Part shown: positions 28,971 through 38,053 of the stretch, one piece after another
How positions within the stretch are numbered: the stretch's first letter is position 1
How the letters are laid out: the number at the start of each line of letters is the position of its first letter
DNA from: Herbaspirillum sp. SJZ106
Lineage (GTDB): Bacteria > Pseudomonadota > Gammaproteobacteria > Burkholderiales > Burkholderiaceae_D
DNA: 64,000 bases
Reading direction: 5' to 3'
NCBI RefSeq assembly: GCF_006715495.1
Contig: NZ_VFNI01000003.1
Span: 248,001-312,000, forward strand
Made by a program: the position numbers and the translations under genes
Notes under the pieces: model-generated
Told to the model about the DNA's origin: nothing
What the model saw: the letters and a program-made list of their open reading frames with translations, nothing else
The model's database searches: none

Positions 28971-30359
28971 ATGCATATCCACATTCTCGGCATTTGCGGC
29001 ACCTTCATGGGCGGCCTGGCCGTCCTCGCCAAGGAGGCCGGCCACAAGGTGACCGGCTGCGACGCCAATGTCTACCCGCCGATGAGCACCCAGCTCGAGG
29101 CCCAGGGCATCGAGTTGATCCAGGGATTCGACCCGTCCCAGGTGGAACTGGCGCCCGACCTGTTCGTGATCGGCAATGTCGTCTCGCGCGGCAATGCGCT
29201 GATGGAAGAGATCCTCAACCGCGGCTTGCCTTATGCCTCCGGCCCGGAATGGATCGGCCGCCATATCCTGCAAGACAAATGGGTGCTGGCCGTGGCCGGC
29301 ACCCATGGCAAGACCACCACCTCGGCCATGCTGGCCTGGATCCTGGAACATGCCGGCTACAACCCGGGCTTCCTGATCGGCGGCGTGCCGATGAATTTTG
29401 GCATTTCCGCGCGCCTGGGCAGCGATGGCCAGGGCAGCAAGGGCAGTCCCTCGCCGTTCTTCGTGATCGAAGCCGACGAATACGACACCGCCTTCTTCGA
29501 CAAGCGCAGCAAGTTCGTGCACTACCGCGCGCGCACCGCGATCCTGAACAACCTCGAATACGACCACGCCGACATCTTCCCCGACCTGGCCGCCATCGAG
29601 ACCCAATTCCATCATCTGGTGCGCACCGTGCCCGGCATCGGCCGGCTGGTCGTCAATGGCCGCGAACCGGCGCTGCAGCGCGTGATCGCGCGCGGCTGCT
29701 GGAGCGAACGCGAGGACTTCGGCGTGGCCCAGGGCGCCGGCTGGGCGCTGGCCAACCATGACGACGGCCGTTTCGATGTGCTGTTCAATGGCGAGTTGCA
29801 AGGCACGGTAGCCTGGGCCTTGAGCGGCGAGCACAACCGCATGAACGCGCTGGCGGCGATCGCCGCCGCGCGCCACGTCGGCGTGCCGCCGGCCCAGGCC
29901 ATCGAGGCGCTGTGCGCGTTCCAGAACGTCAAGCGCCGCATGGAATTGCGCGGCACCGCCCATGGCGTGACCGTGTACGACGACTTCGCCCACCACCCGA
30001 CCGCGATCGCCACCACCGTGGCCGGCCTGCGCAAGAAGGTCGGCGCGGCGCGCATCCTGGCCGTGCTGGAGCCGCGTTCCAACACCATGAAGCTGGGCAC
30101 CATGAAGGATGCATTGCCGGCCAGCCTGGCCGAGGCCGACCTGGTGTTCGGTTACGGCGCCAGCGCCGGCAAGGACGCGCTCGGCTGGAACCTGGCCGAG
30201 GCGCTGGCCCCGCTGGGCGCCAAAGGCGCCGCCTTCGACGACCTCGGCGCGCTGGTGCAGGCGGTCCAGGCCGCCGCCAGGCCGGGCGACCATGTGCTGG
30301 TGATGAGCAACGGCGGCTTCGGCGGCGTGCACCAGAAAATCCTGGACGCGCTGGCATGA
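28971..30359 (+). CDS. mpl: UDP-N-acetylmuramate:L-alanyl-gamma-D-glutamyl-meso-diaminopimelate ligase
   Basis: Peptidoglycan recycling ligase that joins the released tripeptide to UDP-MurNAc. The 462-aa Mur-ligase fold has an N-terminal MHIHILGICGTFMGG, P loop GTHGKTT at 110-116, central NNLEYDHADIFPDL, and C-terminal VYDDFAHHPTAIATTVAGLR with VLEPRSNTMKLG. The ATG at 28971 matches the family start; a 23-residue upstream extension is rejected. It overlaps the next gene by ATGA, forming mpl-yqiA-ubiC-RNB. Confidence 0.95.
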   Translation: MHIHILGICGTFMGGLAVLAKEAGHKVTGCDANVYPPMSTQLEAQGIELIQGFDPSQVELAPDLFVIGNVVSRGNALMEEILNRGLPYASGPEWIGRHILQDKWVLAVAGTHGKTTTSAMLAWILEHAGYNPGFLIGGVPMNFGISARLGSDGQGSKGSPSPFFVIEADEYDTAFFDKRSKFVHYRARTAILNNLEYDHADIFPDLAAIETQFHHLVRTVPGIGRLVVNGREPALQRVIARGCWSEREDFGVAQGAGWALANHDDGRFDVLFNGELQGTVAWALSGEHNRMNALAAIAAARHVGVPPAQAIEALCAFQNVKRRMELRGTAHGVTVYDDFAHHPTAIATTVAGLRKKVGAARILAVLEPRSNTMKLGTMKDALPASLAEADLVFGYGASAGKDALGWNLAEALAPLGAKGAAFDDLGALVQAVQAAARPGDHVLVMSNGGFGGVHQKILDALA

Positions 30360-30964
30360 TCCTTTATCTGCATGGCTTCCGCTCCTCGCCGCAATCGTTC
30401 AAGGCGCGGCTGATGGGGCAGCGCATGCGTGAACTGGGCTTGCAGGACCGTTATGCCTGCCCGCAACTGCCGGCGTCGCCGGCGGGCGCCATCGCGCTGG
30501 CCCGGTCCATCGTGGACGGCGCCGACCTCGGCCGGCTCACCATCGTCGGTTCCTCGCTGGGCGGCTTTTATGCCACCTGGCTGGCCGAGCAATACGGTTG
30601 CCGCGCGGTGCTGCTCAACCCAGCGGTCAAGCCGCCGCGCGAGCTGGAATCCTATGTCGGCGTCACCACCCACTATCATTCCGACGAACCCTTCGAGTTC
30701 AAGCGCGAATATGTCGATGAATTGCGCGCGCTGACGGTGGACCAGGTCAGCCGGCCCGAGCGCTATTTCCTGATCGCCGCCACCGGCGACGAAGTGCTGG
30801 ACTGGCGTGAAATGGTTGCGCACTATCCGGGCGCGCGCCAGATCGTGATCGAAGGCAGCGACCACGGCATTGCCGAATTCGCCGACTATATCGACGACGT
30901 GCTGGCCTTTTGCGGCGTGGATGGCTCGGCCGAAGCCGGCGCCTCGGGCAAGGCGGTGTCCTGA
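30356..30964 (+). CDS. YqiA/YcfP-like alpha/beta hydrolase
   Basis: A 202-aa small esterase-like protein. The fold begins MILYLHGFRSSPQSFKA, and the nucleophile is Ser67 in GSSLGG. A candidate acid lies in GDEVLDW and the His in EGSDHGI. E. coli YqiA has esterase activity on short acyl chains, but the physiological substrate is unknown. Start and stop overlap neighbours on both sides (ATGA with mpl, TGATG with ubiC), so translation is coupled. Confidence 0.87.
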   Translation: MILYLHGFRSSPQSFKARLMGQRMRELGLQDRYACPQLPASPAGAIALARSIVDGADLGRLTIVGSSLGGFYATWLAEQYGCRAVLLNPAVKPPRELESYVGVTTHYHSDEPFEFKREYVDELRALTVDQVSRPERYFLIAATGDEVLDWREMVAHYPGARQIVIEGSDHGIAEFADYIDDVLAFCGVDGSAEAGASGKAVS

Positions 30965-31563
30965 TGCCACATGCGTTGCGCAAGGCGGCATGGATGCCGC
31001 ATCCGCAGGCGTTGGCGTCGCTGCTGGCGGCCGATGGCGAGTTGATGCGCCGCACCCGTTCGTGGCTGGCCGACCCCGGTTCGATGACCTTGAAGCTCAA
31101 GGCGCGCACCCGCGATTTCTCGGTGCGCCTGCTGCGCCAGCGGCCGGGCCCGATCCTGGCCGACGAATATGCGGCGCTGGGCGTGCCGGCGCGCAGCCGG
31201 GTAGTCGAGCGCGACGTGGTCCTGCATTGCGATGGCCGGCCGGTGGTGTTCGGCCACACCGTGCTGTCGACCTCGTCGGTGAAGTCCGACTGGCCGTTTT
31301 TCAGCAGGCTGGGCAACACGCCGCTGGGCGCCAACCTGTTTTTCGATCCATTGGTGGGGCGCAGCCCGATCGAGTACGCGCGGCTGCAAGCGAGCCACCC
31401 GCTGATGCGCCGCATCGCGGCCGCATTGCCCGGCGAGGCTATCCCCGCCGCCCTGTATGCCCGCCGCTCGCTGTTCTCGCGCCGCGGCGGCGTGCTGATG
31501 GTCACCGATGTTTTCCTCCCGGCACTGGCAGCTCTGATGCGCGCCGATGTCCGTTCCCTGTAA
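30964..31563 (+). CDS. ubiC: Chorismate--pyruvate lyase UbiC
   Basis: Converts chorismate to 4-hydroxybenzoate for ubiquinone synthesis. The 199-aa protein shows family features: SWLADPGSMTLKLKAR near the N-terminus, VVERDVVLHCDGRPVVFGHTVL, then LGNTPLGANLFFDP, and the C-terminal LYARRSLFSRRGGVLMVTDVFLP. The ATG at 30964 overlaps the yqiA-like stop by one base and is favoured over an 18-residue longer version. The C-terminus ends just before the RNB gene. Confidence 0.9.
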   Translation: MPHALRKAAWMPHPQALASLLAADGELMRRTRSWLADPGSMTLKLKARTRDFSVRLLRQRPGPILADEYAALGVPARSRVVERDVVLHCDGRPVVFGHTVLSTSSVKSDWPFFSRLGNTPLGANLFFDPLVGRSPIEYARLQASHPLMRRIAAALPGEAIPAALYARRSLFSRRGGVLMVTDVFLPALAALMRADVRSL

Positions 31564-31585
31564 AGAGTTGAATCAGAAGCAAACG

Positions 31586-33652
31586 ATGAATTTATTGTTC
31601 GAAGAATCCGGCGACTTCAAGGCCGGCGCCATCATGACCCAGCAGGGCGAGTCCTATCAGGTCGAGATGGCCTCCGGCAAGCGCACCAAGGTCAAGTCCA
31701 GAGACGCGCTGCTGCAGTTCGCCGCGCCTTCGCCGCAGGAGCTGATGCAGCAGGCCCAGGCCATCGCCGACGAGATCGACCTCGACTTCCTGTGGGAAGT
31801 GGCGGGCGAGGAAGAGTTCGGCTTCGCCGAGCTGGCCGCCGAATATTTCGGCCATGCGCCGTTGCCGCCGGAAGCGGCCGGCTTGCTCCTGCGTTTGCAT
31901 ACCGCGCCGGTCTATTTCTACAAGAAGGGCCGCGGCCGCTACAAGGCGGCGCCGCAGGCATCGCTGCAAGCCGCGCTGGCCGGCCTGGAAAAGAAGAAGC
32001 AGCAACTGGCGGTGCAAGCCGGGTATGTCGAGGAGCTCAAGGCCAACCGCCTGCCCGACGCGTTCAAGCCGATCGCGCTGCAACTGCTGTTCAAGCCCGA
32101 CAAGAACGGCATCGAATTCAAGGCGCTCGACGCCGCCAGCAAGGAATTGCAGACCACGCCGCAGCGCCTGATGCTGGCCACCGGCGGCATCGCCTCGCCC
32201 AAGGACCTGCATTACGCCAGGTTCATGTATGAATACTTCCCGCGCGGCGCTGGCTTTGCCGCCATCGACATCCCGCTGCCGCCGACCGATCTGCCGACCG
32301 CCGAGGTGCAGGCCTTCTCGATCGACGACGTCACCACCACCGAGATCGACGATGCCTTGTCGGTCACCCGCCTGCCCGACGGCAAGCTGCGCGTGGGCAT
32401 CCACATCGCCGCCCCGGGCCTGGCCATCAAGCGCAACGACGCCATCGACGCCATCGCCCGCGCGCGCATGTCGACCGTCTACATGCCCGGCGAAAAGATC
32501 ACCATGCTGCCCGACGACCTGGTGGCGGCCTACACGCTGGACGCCGGCGCCGCCCGTCCGGCGCTGTCGCTGTACGCCACGCTGGACGCCCAGACCTGGG
32601 AAGTGCTGGCCACCGAGACCCGCGCCGAGCTGGTGCCGATCGCCGCCAACCTGCGCCACAACGATCTCGACGAACTGGTGACCGAAGAGGCGCTGGCCGA
32701 GGGCAGCGGCGACTATCCGCACAAGGACGAGATCGCGCTCTTGTGGCAATGGGTGCAGTTGCTGGAGCAGGGCCGCATGGCCAAGCGCGAAAGCTTCGGC
32801 CTGCGGCCCGAGCAGAACAACCGCGTCGACTTCAATTTCTACGTCGAGGACGGCGTGGTATCGATCGTGCGCCGCAAGCGCGGCGCGCCGCTGGACAAGA
32901 TCGTGGCCGAGCTGATGATCTTCGCCAACAGCACCTGGGGCAAGCTGATGTCCGACCATGGCGTGCCGGGCATCTACCGCGCCCAGGGCGGCGGCGCCGG
33001 CGGCTGGGCGGCCAAGATGCAGGTGCGCATGGTGACCCACGCCGCGCCGCACCAGGGCCTGGGCGTGGACCAATACGCCTGGAGCACCTCGCCGCTGCGC
33101 CGCTATACCGACCTGGTCAACCAGTGGCAGATCCTGGCCTGTATCGAACACGGCGTGACTGCGCCGCTGGTGGCGCCCTTCAAGCCGCGCGACGCCGACC
33201 TGTTCGCCATCGTCTCGGGCTTTGACGCCGCTTATTCCGGCTACGCCGATTTCCAGTCGACCATGGAGCGTTACTGGTGCCTGCGCTGGCTGGCGCAGGA
33301 AAACGCGCGCACCGTCGACGCCGTGGTGCTCAAGGACGAGATCCTGCGCCTGACCGAGATCCCGCTGGTGCTGCGCATGCCGGGCCTGCCCGCGCTGGCG
33401 CGCGGGTTGCAGGTCAAGCTCGACCTACTGCGCTGGGACGAGGTCGACCTCACGGTCGAGGCGCGCCTGCTGGAGGTGCCGGCAGCAGCCGGCCAGGCGC
33501 TGGCCGACCTGGGCGATGAAGAGGACGACATACTCGACGGCTTGGACGGCGAGAGCGACGGGGAAGACGGAGCAGAAGGTGACGCCGGCGAGCAGGCCGC
33601 GGCGGATGCGGCGGACGACGCCGAAAACAAGCCCGCCGATGCCGCGCAATGA
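31586..33652 (+). CDS. RNB-domain exoribonuclease (RNase II family)
   Basis: A 3'-5' exoribonuclease of the RNase II/R class, 688 aa. The N-terminal part starts MNLLFEESGDFKAGAIM and lacks an obvious full cold-shock domain. The RNB catalytic domain contains FSIDDVTTTEIDDALSV with conserved Asp residues and HIAAPGLAIKRNDAID, and later YAWSTSPLRRYTDLVNQWQI. A C-terminal S1-like region and an acidic low-complexity tail (DGESDGEDGAEGDAG) close the protein. The ATG at 31586 is chosen over 31547, which would overlap ubiC. Confidence 0.9.
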   Translation: MNLLFEESGDFKAGAIMTQQGESYQVEMASGKRTKVKSRDALLQFAAPSPQELMQQAQAIADEIDLDFLWEVAGEEEFGFAELAAEYFGHAPLPPEAAGLLLRLHTAPVYFYKKGRGRYKAAPQASLQAALAGLEKKKQQLAVQAGYVEELKANRLPDAFKPIALQLLFKPDKNGIEFKALDAASKELQTTPQRLMLATGGIASPKDLHYARFMYEYFPRGAGFAAIDIPLPPTDLPTAEVQAFSIDDVTTTEIDDALSVTRLPDGKLRVGIHIAAPGLAIKRNDAIDAIARARMSTVYMPGEKITMLPDDLVAAYTLDAGAARPALSLYATLDAQTWEVLATETRAELVPIAANLRHNDLDELVTEEALAEGSGDYPHKDEIALLWQWVQLLEQGRMAKRESFGLRPEQNNRVDFNFYVEDGVVSIVRRKRGAPLDKIVAELMIFANSTWGKLMSDHGVPGIYRAQGGGAGGWAAKMQVRMVTHAAPHQGLGVDQYAWSTSPLRRYTDLVNQWQILACIEHGVTAPLVAPFKPRDADLFAIVSGFDAAYSGYADFQSTMERYWCLRWLAQENARTVDAVVLKDEILRLTEIPLVLRMPGLPALARGLQVKLDLLRWDEVDLTVEARLLEVPAAAGQALADLGDEEDDILDGLDGESDGEDGAEGDAGEQAAADAADDAENKPADAAQ

Positions 33653-33707
33653 GCCGGTGCTGGCGTAGAATTGCTGCTTTGACCATTTCCGGCCATCCGT
33701 TCCTGCT

Positions 33708-34589
33708 GTGAACCTGTTTTTCCAACACCGTCTGCTGAGCCTGGCGCTCGGCATCTCGCTGCTGGTGCATGGCGCGCTGCTCGCCGTGCATTTCGTCGCG
33801 CCCGATGCCTTTCGCCTGAAGCCGTCCGACCCGGAACTGGAAGTGATCCTGGTCAACGCCAGGCATGACAAGAAGCCGCTCAACGCCGATGCGCTGGCGC
33901 AGGCCAACCTGGACGGCGGCGGCAACGTGGACCACGGGCGCGCCAAGTCGCCGCTGCCGGACATGAAGCGGCAGGAAAGCGGCGACAGCGTGAAGGCTGC
34001 CCAGCGCCGCGTCGCCGAACTGGAAGAGCAGCAGCGCAAGATGCTGGCGCAGATGAAGCCCGCGACGCCGCATGTGGCCAGCGCGGAAGAGCCCAAGCCC
34101 AGGGCAGAGCCGAAGCTCGACGCGCGCGACATGCTGGAGACGGTGCGCGCGATGGCGCGCATGGAAGCCGAGGTGGCCAGGAACATCGAGGAATACAACA
34201 AGCGCCCCAAGAAGACCCAGATCACGCCCAGCACGCGCGAGGTCGGCTATGCCCAGTACTACAAGACGCTGCAGGACAAGATCGAAAAGGTAGGCACGCT
34301 GAATTTCCCGACCAAGGATGGCAACAAGCTGTATGGCGAGCTGCTGGTGATCATCCCGGTATATCAGGACGGCACCATCTACGAGCGCGATGGCGGGGTA
34401 GTGGTCAAGACCAGTTCCGGCAATGCGGCGCTGGACCAGGCGGCGGTGGCCATCGTGCGGCGTTCGGCGCCGTTCGGCCGCTTCCCGGAAAACATGCGCA
34501 CCACCGGCCGGGACGACGTCTGGGAAATCGTGACGCGTTTCCGTTTCACGCGCGACCAGGGATTGCAGGCGCAATTCGGCGCCGGCTGA
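33708..34589 (+). CDS. TonB-like energy transducer protein
   Basis: A 293-aa inner-membrane protein with an N-terminal helix ([19 protein letters not shown]), a charged coiled-coil region ([36 protein letters not shown]), and a C-terminal TonB-type domain ([48 protein letters not shown]). It may link the proton-motive force to an outer-membrane receptor or act as a general cell-envelope spanning protein. ExbB and ExbD are not nearby. Start is GTG at 33708. It follows the RNB gene and precedes aroE, a conserved Burkholderiales order. Confidence 0.85.
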   Translation: MNLFFQHRLLSLALGISLLVHGALLAVHFVAPDAFRLKPSDPELEVILVNARHDKKPLNADALAQANLDGGGNVDHGRAKSPLPDMKRQESGDSVKAAQRRVAELEEQQRKMLAQMKPATPHVASAEEPKPRAEPKLDARDMLETVRAMARMEAEVARNIEEYNKRPKKTQITPSTREVGYAQYYKTLQDKIEKVGTLNFPTKDGNKLYGELLVIIPVYQDGTIYERDGGVVVKTSSGNAALDQAAVAIVRRSAPFGRFPENMRTTGRDDVWEIVTRFRFTRDQGLQAQFGAG

Positions 34590-34629
34590 CCGGCAACAAG
34601 ACAGGCAAACACGGAACAGGTGGATCAAC

Positions 34630-35445
34630 ATGGATGCATACGTCGTCATCGGCAACCCGATTGCCCATAGCAAGTCGCCCGAGATCCACGCGCAGTTCGC
34701 CGCCCAGACCGGACAGGCGCTGCAGTATGAGCGCTTGCTGGCGCCGTTGCATGGCTTCAAGGCCAGCGTGCAGGTGTTCCAGCGCAACGGCGGGCGCGGC
34801 GCCAACGTCACGGTGCCGTTCAAGCTGGAGGCGCACGCGCTGGCCGACAGCCTGTCGGAACGCGCGCGGTTGGCCGGCGCCGTCAACACGCTCAGGTTCG
34901 ACGGCGATGCCATTTATGGCGACAACACCGACGGCGCCGGCCTGGTGACCGACATCACGGTCAATGCCGGCCAGTCGCTGGCGGGCCGTCGCATCCTCTT
35001 GCTGGGCGCCGGCGGCGCCGCGCGCGGCGCGCTGTTGCCGCTGCTGGAGCAGCGGCCGGCCGAGCTGGTGGTGGCCAACCGGACCCCGGCCAAGGCCGAT
35101 GAGCTGGCCGCGCAGTTTGCCCAATACGGACCGGTCAGGAGCGCCGCCTATGCCGGCCTCGATGGCCCGTTCGACCTGATCGTCAACGCCACCTCGGCCA
35201 GCCTGGACGCCGACCTGCCGCCGCTGCCGGCGAGCGTGTACGGATCCGAGACGCTGGCCTACGACATGATGTACGGGCGCCAGCCCACGGTGTTCATGCA
35301 CAGCGCACAGGAGCATGGCGCCGTCGCCCGCGACGGCCTGGGCATGCTGGTCGAGCAGGCTGCCGAAGCCTTCCTGCTGTGGCGCGGGGTGCGTCCCGAC
35401 ACGTCGGAGGTCTTCGCCAGCTTGCGCCGCCAGTTGGCCGAATAA
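34630..35445 (+). CDS. aroE: Shikimate dehydrogenase
   Basis: Reduces 3-dehydroshikimate with NADPH, fourth step of the shikimate pathway. The 271-aa protein has the substrate site [15 protein letters not shown], catalytic Lys in [10 protein letters not shown], the Asp in [11 protein letters not shown], and the NADP motif [19 protein letters not shown] with later [12 protein letters not shown]. It starts [14 protein letters not shown]. It lies in a unit with mtgA. Confidence 0.95.
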   Translation: MDAYVVIGNPIAHSKSPEIHAQFAAQTGQALQYERLLAPLHGFKASVQVFQRNGGRGANVTVPFKLEAHALADSLSERARLAGAVNTLRFDGDAIYGDNTDGAGLVTDITVNAGQSLAGRRILLLGAGGAARGALLPLLEQRPAELVVANRTPAKADELAAQFAQYGPVRSAAYAGLDGPFDLIVNATSASLDADLPPLPASVYGSETLAYDMMYGRQPTVFMHSAQEHGAVARDGLGMLVEQAAEAFLLWRGVRPDTSEVFASLRRQLAE

Positions 35446-35490
35446 ATTCGAGGCAGCGACGCCAGCAGGCATTCCAACAAGAACAGGCAC

Positions 35491-36201
35491 ATGAAATCCG
35501 TACGCAAGCTGCTACTGTGGATCATCCTTTTACCCATCGCCTGCGTGCTGTTGCTGCAGGCGTATTTCTTCGTGCAGATATGGTGGTGGAGCACCGGCCA
35601 TAACCCCGGCTCCACCAGTTTCATGCGCCAGCAGTTATCGATTTTGCGCGAGAAGAACCCCAATGCCCAGCTGCAATTCAAATGGGTGCCGTACAACCGC
35701 ATATCCAACAACCTCAAGCGCGCCATCATCGCTTCCGAAGACTCCAATTTCTCGGAGCACGACGGCATCGACTGGGATGCCCTGCAAAAGGCCTACGAGA
35801 AAAACGAGAAGAAGGGCAAGGTGGTGGCCGGCGGCTCTACCATCACCCAGCAACTGGCCAAGAACCTGTTCCTCTCGGGCCAACGCAGTTACCTGCGCAA
35901 GGGCCAGGAATTCATCATCACCTACATGCTCGAATTCCTGATGGACAAGCAGCGAATTTTCGAGATTTACCTGAATGTGGTCGAGTGGGGCAATGGCGTA
36001 TTCGGCGCCGAAGCCGCGGCCCAGCACTATTACCGCACCTCGGCCGCCGGGCTCGGCCCCGAGCAGGCCGCGCGCCTGGCGGTGATGCTGCCGCGCCCGC
36101 GCTTCTACGACAAGAACCGCGGCTCGGGCTACCTGGCCGCCCGCACCGCATTGATCCTGCGGCGCATGAACGCGGCTACCTTGCCCGCGGCCCATCCTTA
36201 G
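35491..36201 (+). CDS. mtgA: Monofunctional biosynthetic peptidoglycan transglycosylase
   Basis: Polymerises lipid II glycan strands at the inner membrane. The 236-aa GT51 enzyme has an N-terminal anchor ([21 protein letters not shown]), catalytic Glu83 in [28 protein letters not shown], and the second Glu motif [15 protein letters not shown]. No transpeptidase domain follows, so it is the monofunctional form. It lies 45 bp after aroE. Confidence 0.94.
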   Translation: MKSVRKLLLWIILLPIACVLLLQAYFFVQIWWWSTGHNPGSTSFMRQQLSILREKNPNAQLQFKWVPYNRISNNLKRAIIASEDSNFSEHDGIDWDALQKAYEKNEKKGKVVAGGSTITQQLAKNLFLSGQRSYLRKGQEFIITYMLEFLMDKQRIFEIYLNVVEWGNGVFGAEAAAQHYYRTSAAGLGPEQAARLAVMLPRPRFYDKNRGSGYLAARTALILRRMNAATLPAAHP

Positions 36202-36392
36202 GCCTCATTGATGGCCTGCGCCGGGCCGGCCGGATGACAGGCGCATGACATCGTCACGCTGCCGTGTGCCGCGCTTGCCTGGCGCAATCGTTGAACGTAC
36301 ACTTGCGCACGTTCCGGGCGTCGCCGCTGGCGCGCCTTGCGGGGGCGGCGCATCTCGTAAATTTAATGTTAACTAGGCTCTGGTGAGACCCC

Positions 36393-37358
36393 ATGATTAA
36401 TGTATTCGTGTTGCAAAACGGACGACTCAACCAGGTCAACATCGACAGCCGTGCCGACCTGGAGCAGGTCGCGCCGGTCTGGGTCGACCTGACGGAGCCG
36501 AGCGACGAGGAGCGCGCCTGGATCAAAAGCATCTACGGGGTGACCTTGCCGGACGAAGACGAGTTCAGCGACATCGAAGCCTCGGCCCGCTATTTCGAGG
36601 CCGAAAATGGCGACCTGCACCTGCGCACCGACTTCCTGTTCGAAGGCGACGACGACGCTTCCTCCGCCATGACGGTGGCATTCATCCTGGCGCGCAACAT
36701 CCTGTTTTCGGTGCATTCGGAAGACTTGCCGGTGTTTCGCCTGGTGCGCATGCGCGCGCGCTCCCGCCCCGGTTCCATCGGCGACTATCGGGATGTGCTG
36801 CTGGAACTGTACGAGACCGATGCCGAATACTCCGCCGATGCGCTCGAGGGCATCTACCAGAAGCTGGAAGCGGTCAGCGCCAGCGTGCTCAAGAAGAGCC
36901 TGTCCGACCAGGCCGCGGCCGATGTGCTCAACACCATCGCGCACGAAGAAGACTTGAACGGCCGCATCCGCCGCAACATGATGGATACCCGGCGCGCGGT
37001 CAGCTTCCTGATGCGCGGCCGGCTGCTCAGTTCCGAACAGTTCGAAGACGCGCGCCAGATCCTGCGCGACATCGAATCGCTGGACGGCCACACCGCCTTC
37101 CTGTTCGACAAGATCAACTTCCTGATGGACGCCACCGTCGGCTTCATCAACATCAACCAGAACAAGATCATCAAGATCTTCTCGGTGGCCTCGGTGGCGT
37201 TCCTGCCGCCCACGCTCATTGCCAGCATCTACGGCATGAACTTCAAGCTGATGCCGGAGCTGGACTGGGACGTGGGCTATCCGCTGGCGATCCTGATGAT
37301 GATCGGCTCGGCCATCGCGCCGTTCTGGTACTTCCGCCGGCGCGGCTGGCTCAATTGA
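36393..37358 (+). CDS. corA: Magnesium/cobalt transporter CorA
   Basis: Pentameric divalent cation channel. The 321-aa protein has a large cytoplasmic N-terminal funnel and two C-terminal membrane helices. The selectivity motif GMN is at 281-283 (SIYGMNFKLMPELDW), and the C-terminal basic end YFRRRGWLN matches the family. It is an isolated gene with a 191-bp upstream gap in which no motif was recognised; a Mg leader element was not identified. Confidence 0.94.
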   Translation: MINVFVLQNGRLNQVNIDSRADLEQVAPVWVDLTEPSDEERAWIKSIYGVTLPDEDEFSDIEASARYFEAENGDLHLRTDFLFEGDDDASSAMTVAFILARNILFSVHSEDLPVFRLVRMRARSRPGSIGDYRDVLLELYETDAEYSADALEGIYQKLEAVSASVLKKSLSDQAAADVLNTIAHEEDLNGRIRRNMMDTRRAVSFLMRGRLLSSEQFEDARQILRDIESLDGHTAFLFDKINFLMDATVGFININQNKIIKIFSVASVAFLPPTLIASIYGMNFKLMPELDWDVGYPLAILMMIGSAIAPFWYFRRRGWLN

Positions 37359-37488
37359 GCGCAGGCGCGCCGTCTGCCGATGGCGGCATTGCTGTTTTTC
37401 TGACGGCCATTTGCGCCGTTTTCCGATGCGATGCGCCATCCGGATGGTGCACACTCCTTCCATCGATTGGGACTGGCAGGAGGACTTC

Positions 37489-37848
37489 ATGCGACACATG
37501 CGCCATCATTATTGCTCGCTGGCCATCGTCGGCTTGAGCTTTGCCGGCGTATTACCAGGCTGCTCGGGCCTGAACTCCAATAGCCCTCTGGCGCAGCCAC
37601 GGCAGAACGATGAGCGTGTGGCTTCCTATTCCGGCGCCGGGGTGGTGGAATCCGTCGAAGTGATCCATCGGGAAGGTCGTGGCGTGGCCAGTGGCCTGCC
37701 GGGCAGCGATGCCGCCGCCCGGGACGTCTACAACATCCGCGTGCGCATGGAGGACGGCTCCCTGCAGACCTTCACGCAAAAAGATAATACAGAGTTTCGC
37801 GTAGGCGACCGCGCGCGCTTGGACAACGGCAGGATCTTGCGCTATTGA
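37489..37848 (+). CDS. Small outer-membrane lipoprotein-like protein
   Basis: A 119-aa exported protein. The N-terminus HHYCSLAIVGLSFAGVLPGC has a Cys after a hydrophobic stretch (LPGC), an unusual but possible lipobox. The C-terminal domain VYNIRVRMEDGSLQTFTQ with EFRVGDRARLDNGRILRY resembles the tail of SlyB/PcP-like lipoproteins. The central part GVVESVEVIHREG is compatible. Translation from 37489 has AGGAGG five bases upstream, so the longer frame from 37411 is rejected. Followed by a clean terminator. Confidence 0.75.
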   Translation: MRHMRHHYCSLAIVGLSFAGVLPGCSGLNSNSPLAQPRQNDERVASYSGAGVVESVEVIHREGRGVASGLPGSDAAARDVYNIRVRMEDGSLQTFTQKDNTEFRVGDRARLDNGRILRY

Positions 37849-37895
37849 TGGTCGGCGCAGCCTTGCCGCAATGTAATAAATCCCCGCTACGGGCA

Positions 37896-37930
37896 ATGCC
37901 GTTCAGTTAAGCGCTGAACGGCATTTTTGT
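37896..37930 (+). terminator. Intrinsic terminator after the lipoprotein gene
   Basis: ATGCCGTTCAG pairs with CTGAACGGCAT across a seven-base loop, followed by TTTTTGTTT. Confidence 0.88.
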
Positions 37931-37948
37931 TTGTGGGATCCAGACTCC

Positions 37949-38030
37949 GTTCGCCCTGAGTAGCTGCGCAGCAGCGTATCGAAGGGCAGGCAAGAGCGCT
38001 AACCGGTGACACGCTGGCTTCGATACGGCC
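37949..38030. repeat. REP-like intergenic repeat with CGTATCGAAG/CTTCGATACG arms
   Basis: The stretch contains TTCGCCCTGAG, the palindrome GCTGCGCAGC, then CGTATCGAAG (37975-37984) and its exact inverse CTTCGATACG (38018-38027). The motif TTCGCCCTGAG..GTATCGAAGGGC is a common dispersed intergenic repeat in many proteobacteria. Only one copy lies in this window. Confidence 0.5.
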
Positions 38031-38053
38031 CTGGCGGGAGACATGGATTCCGA

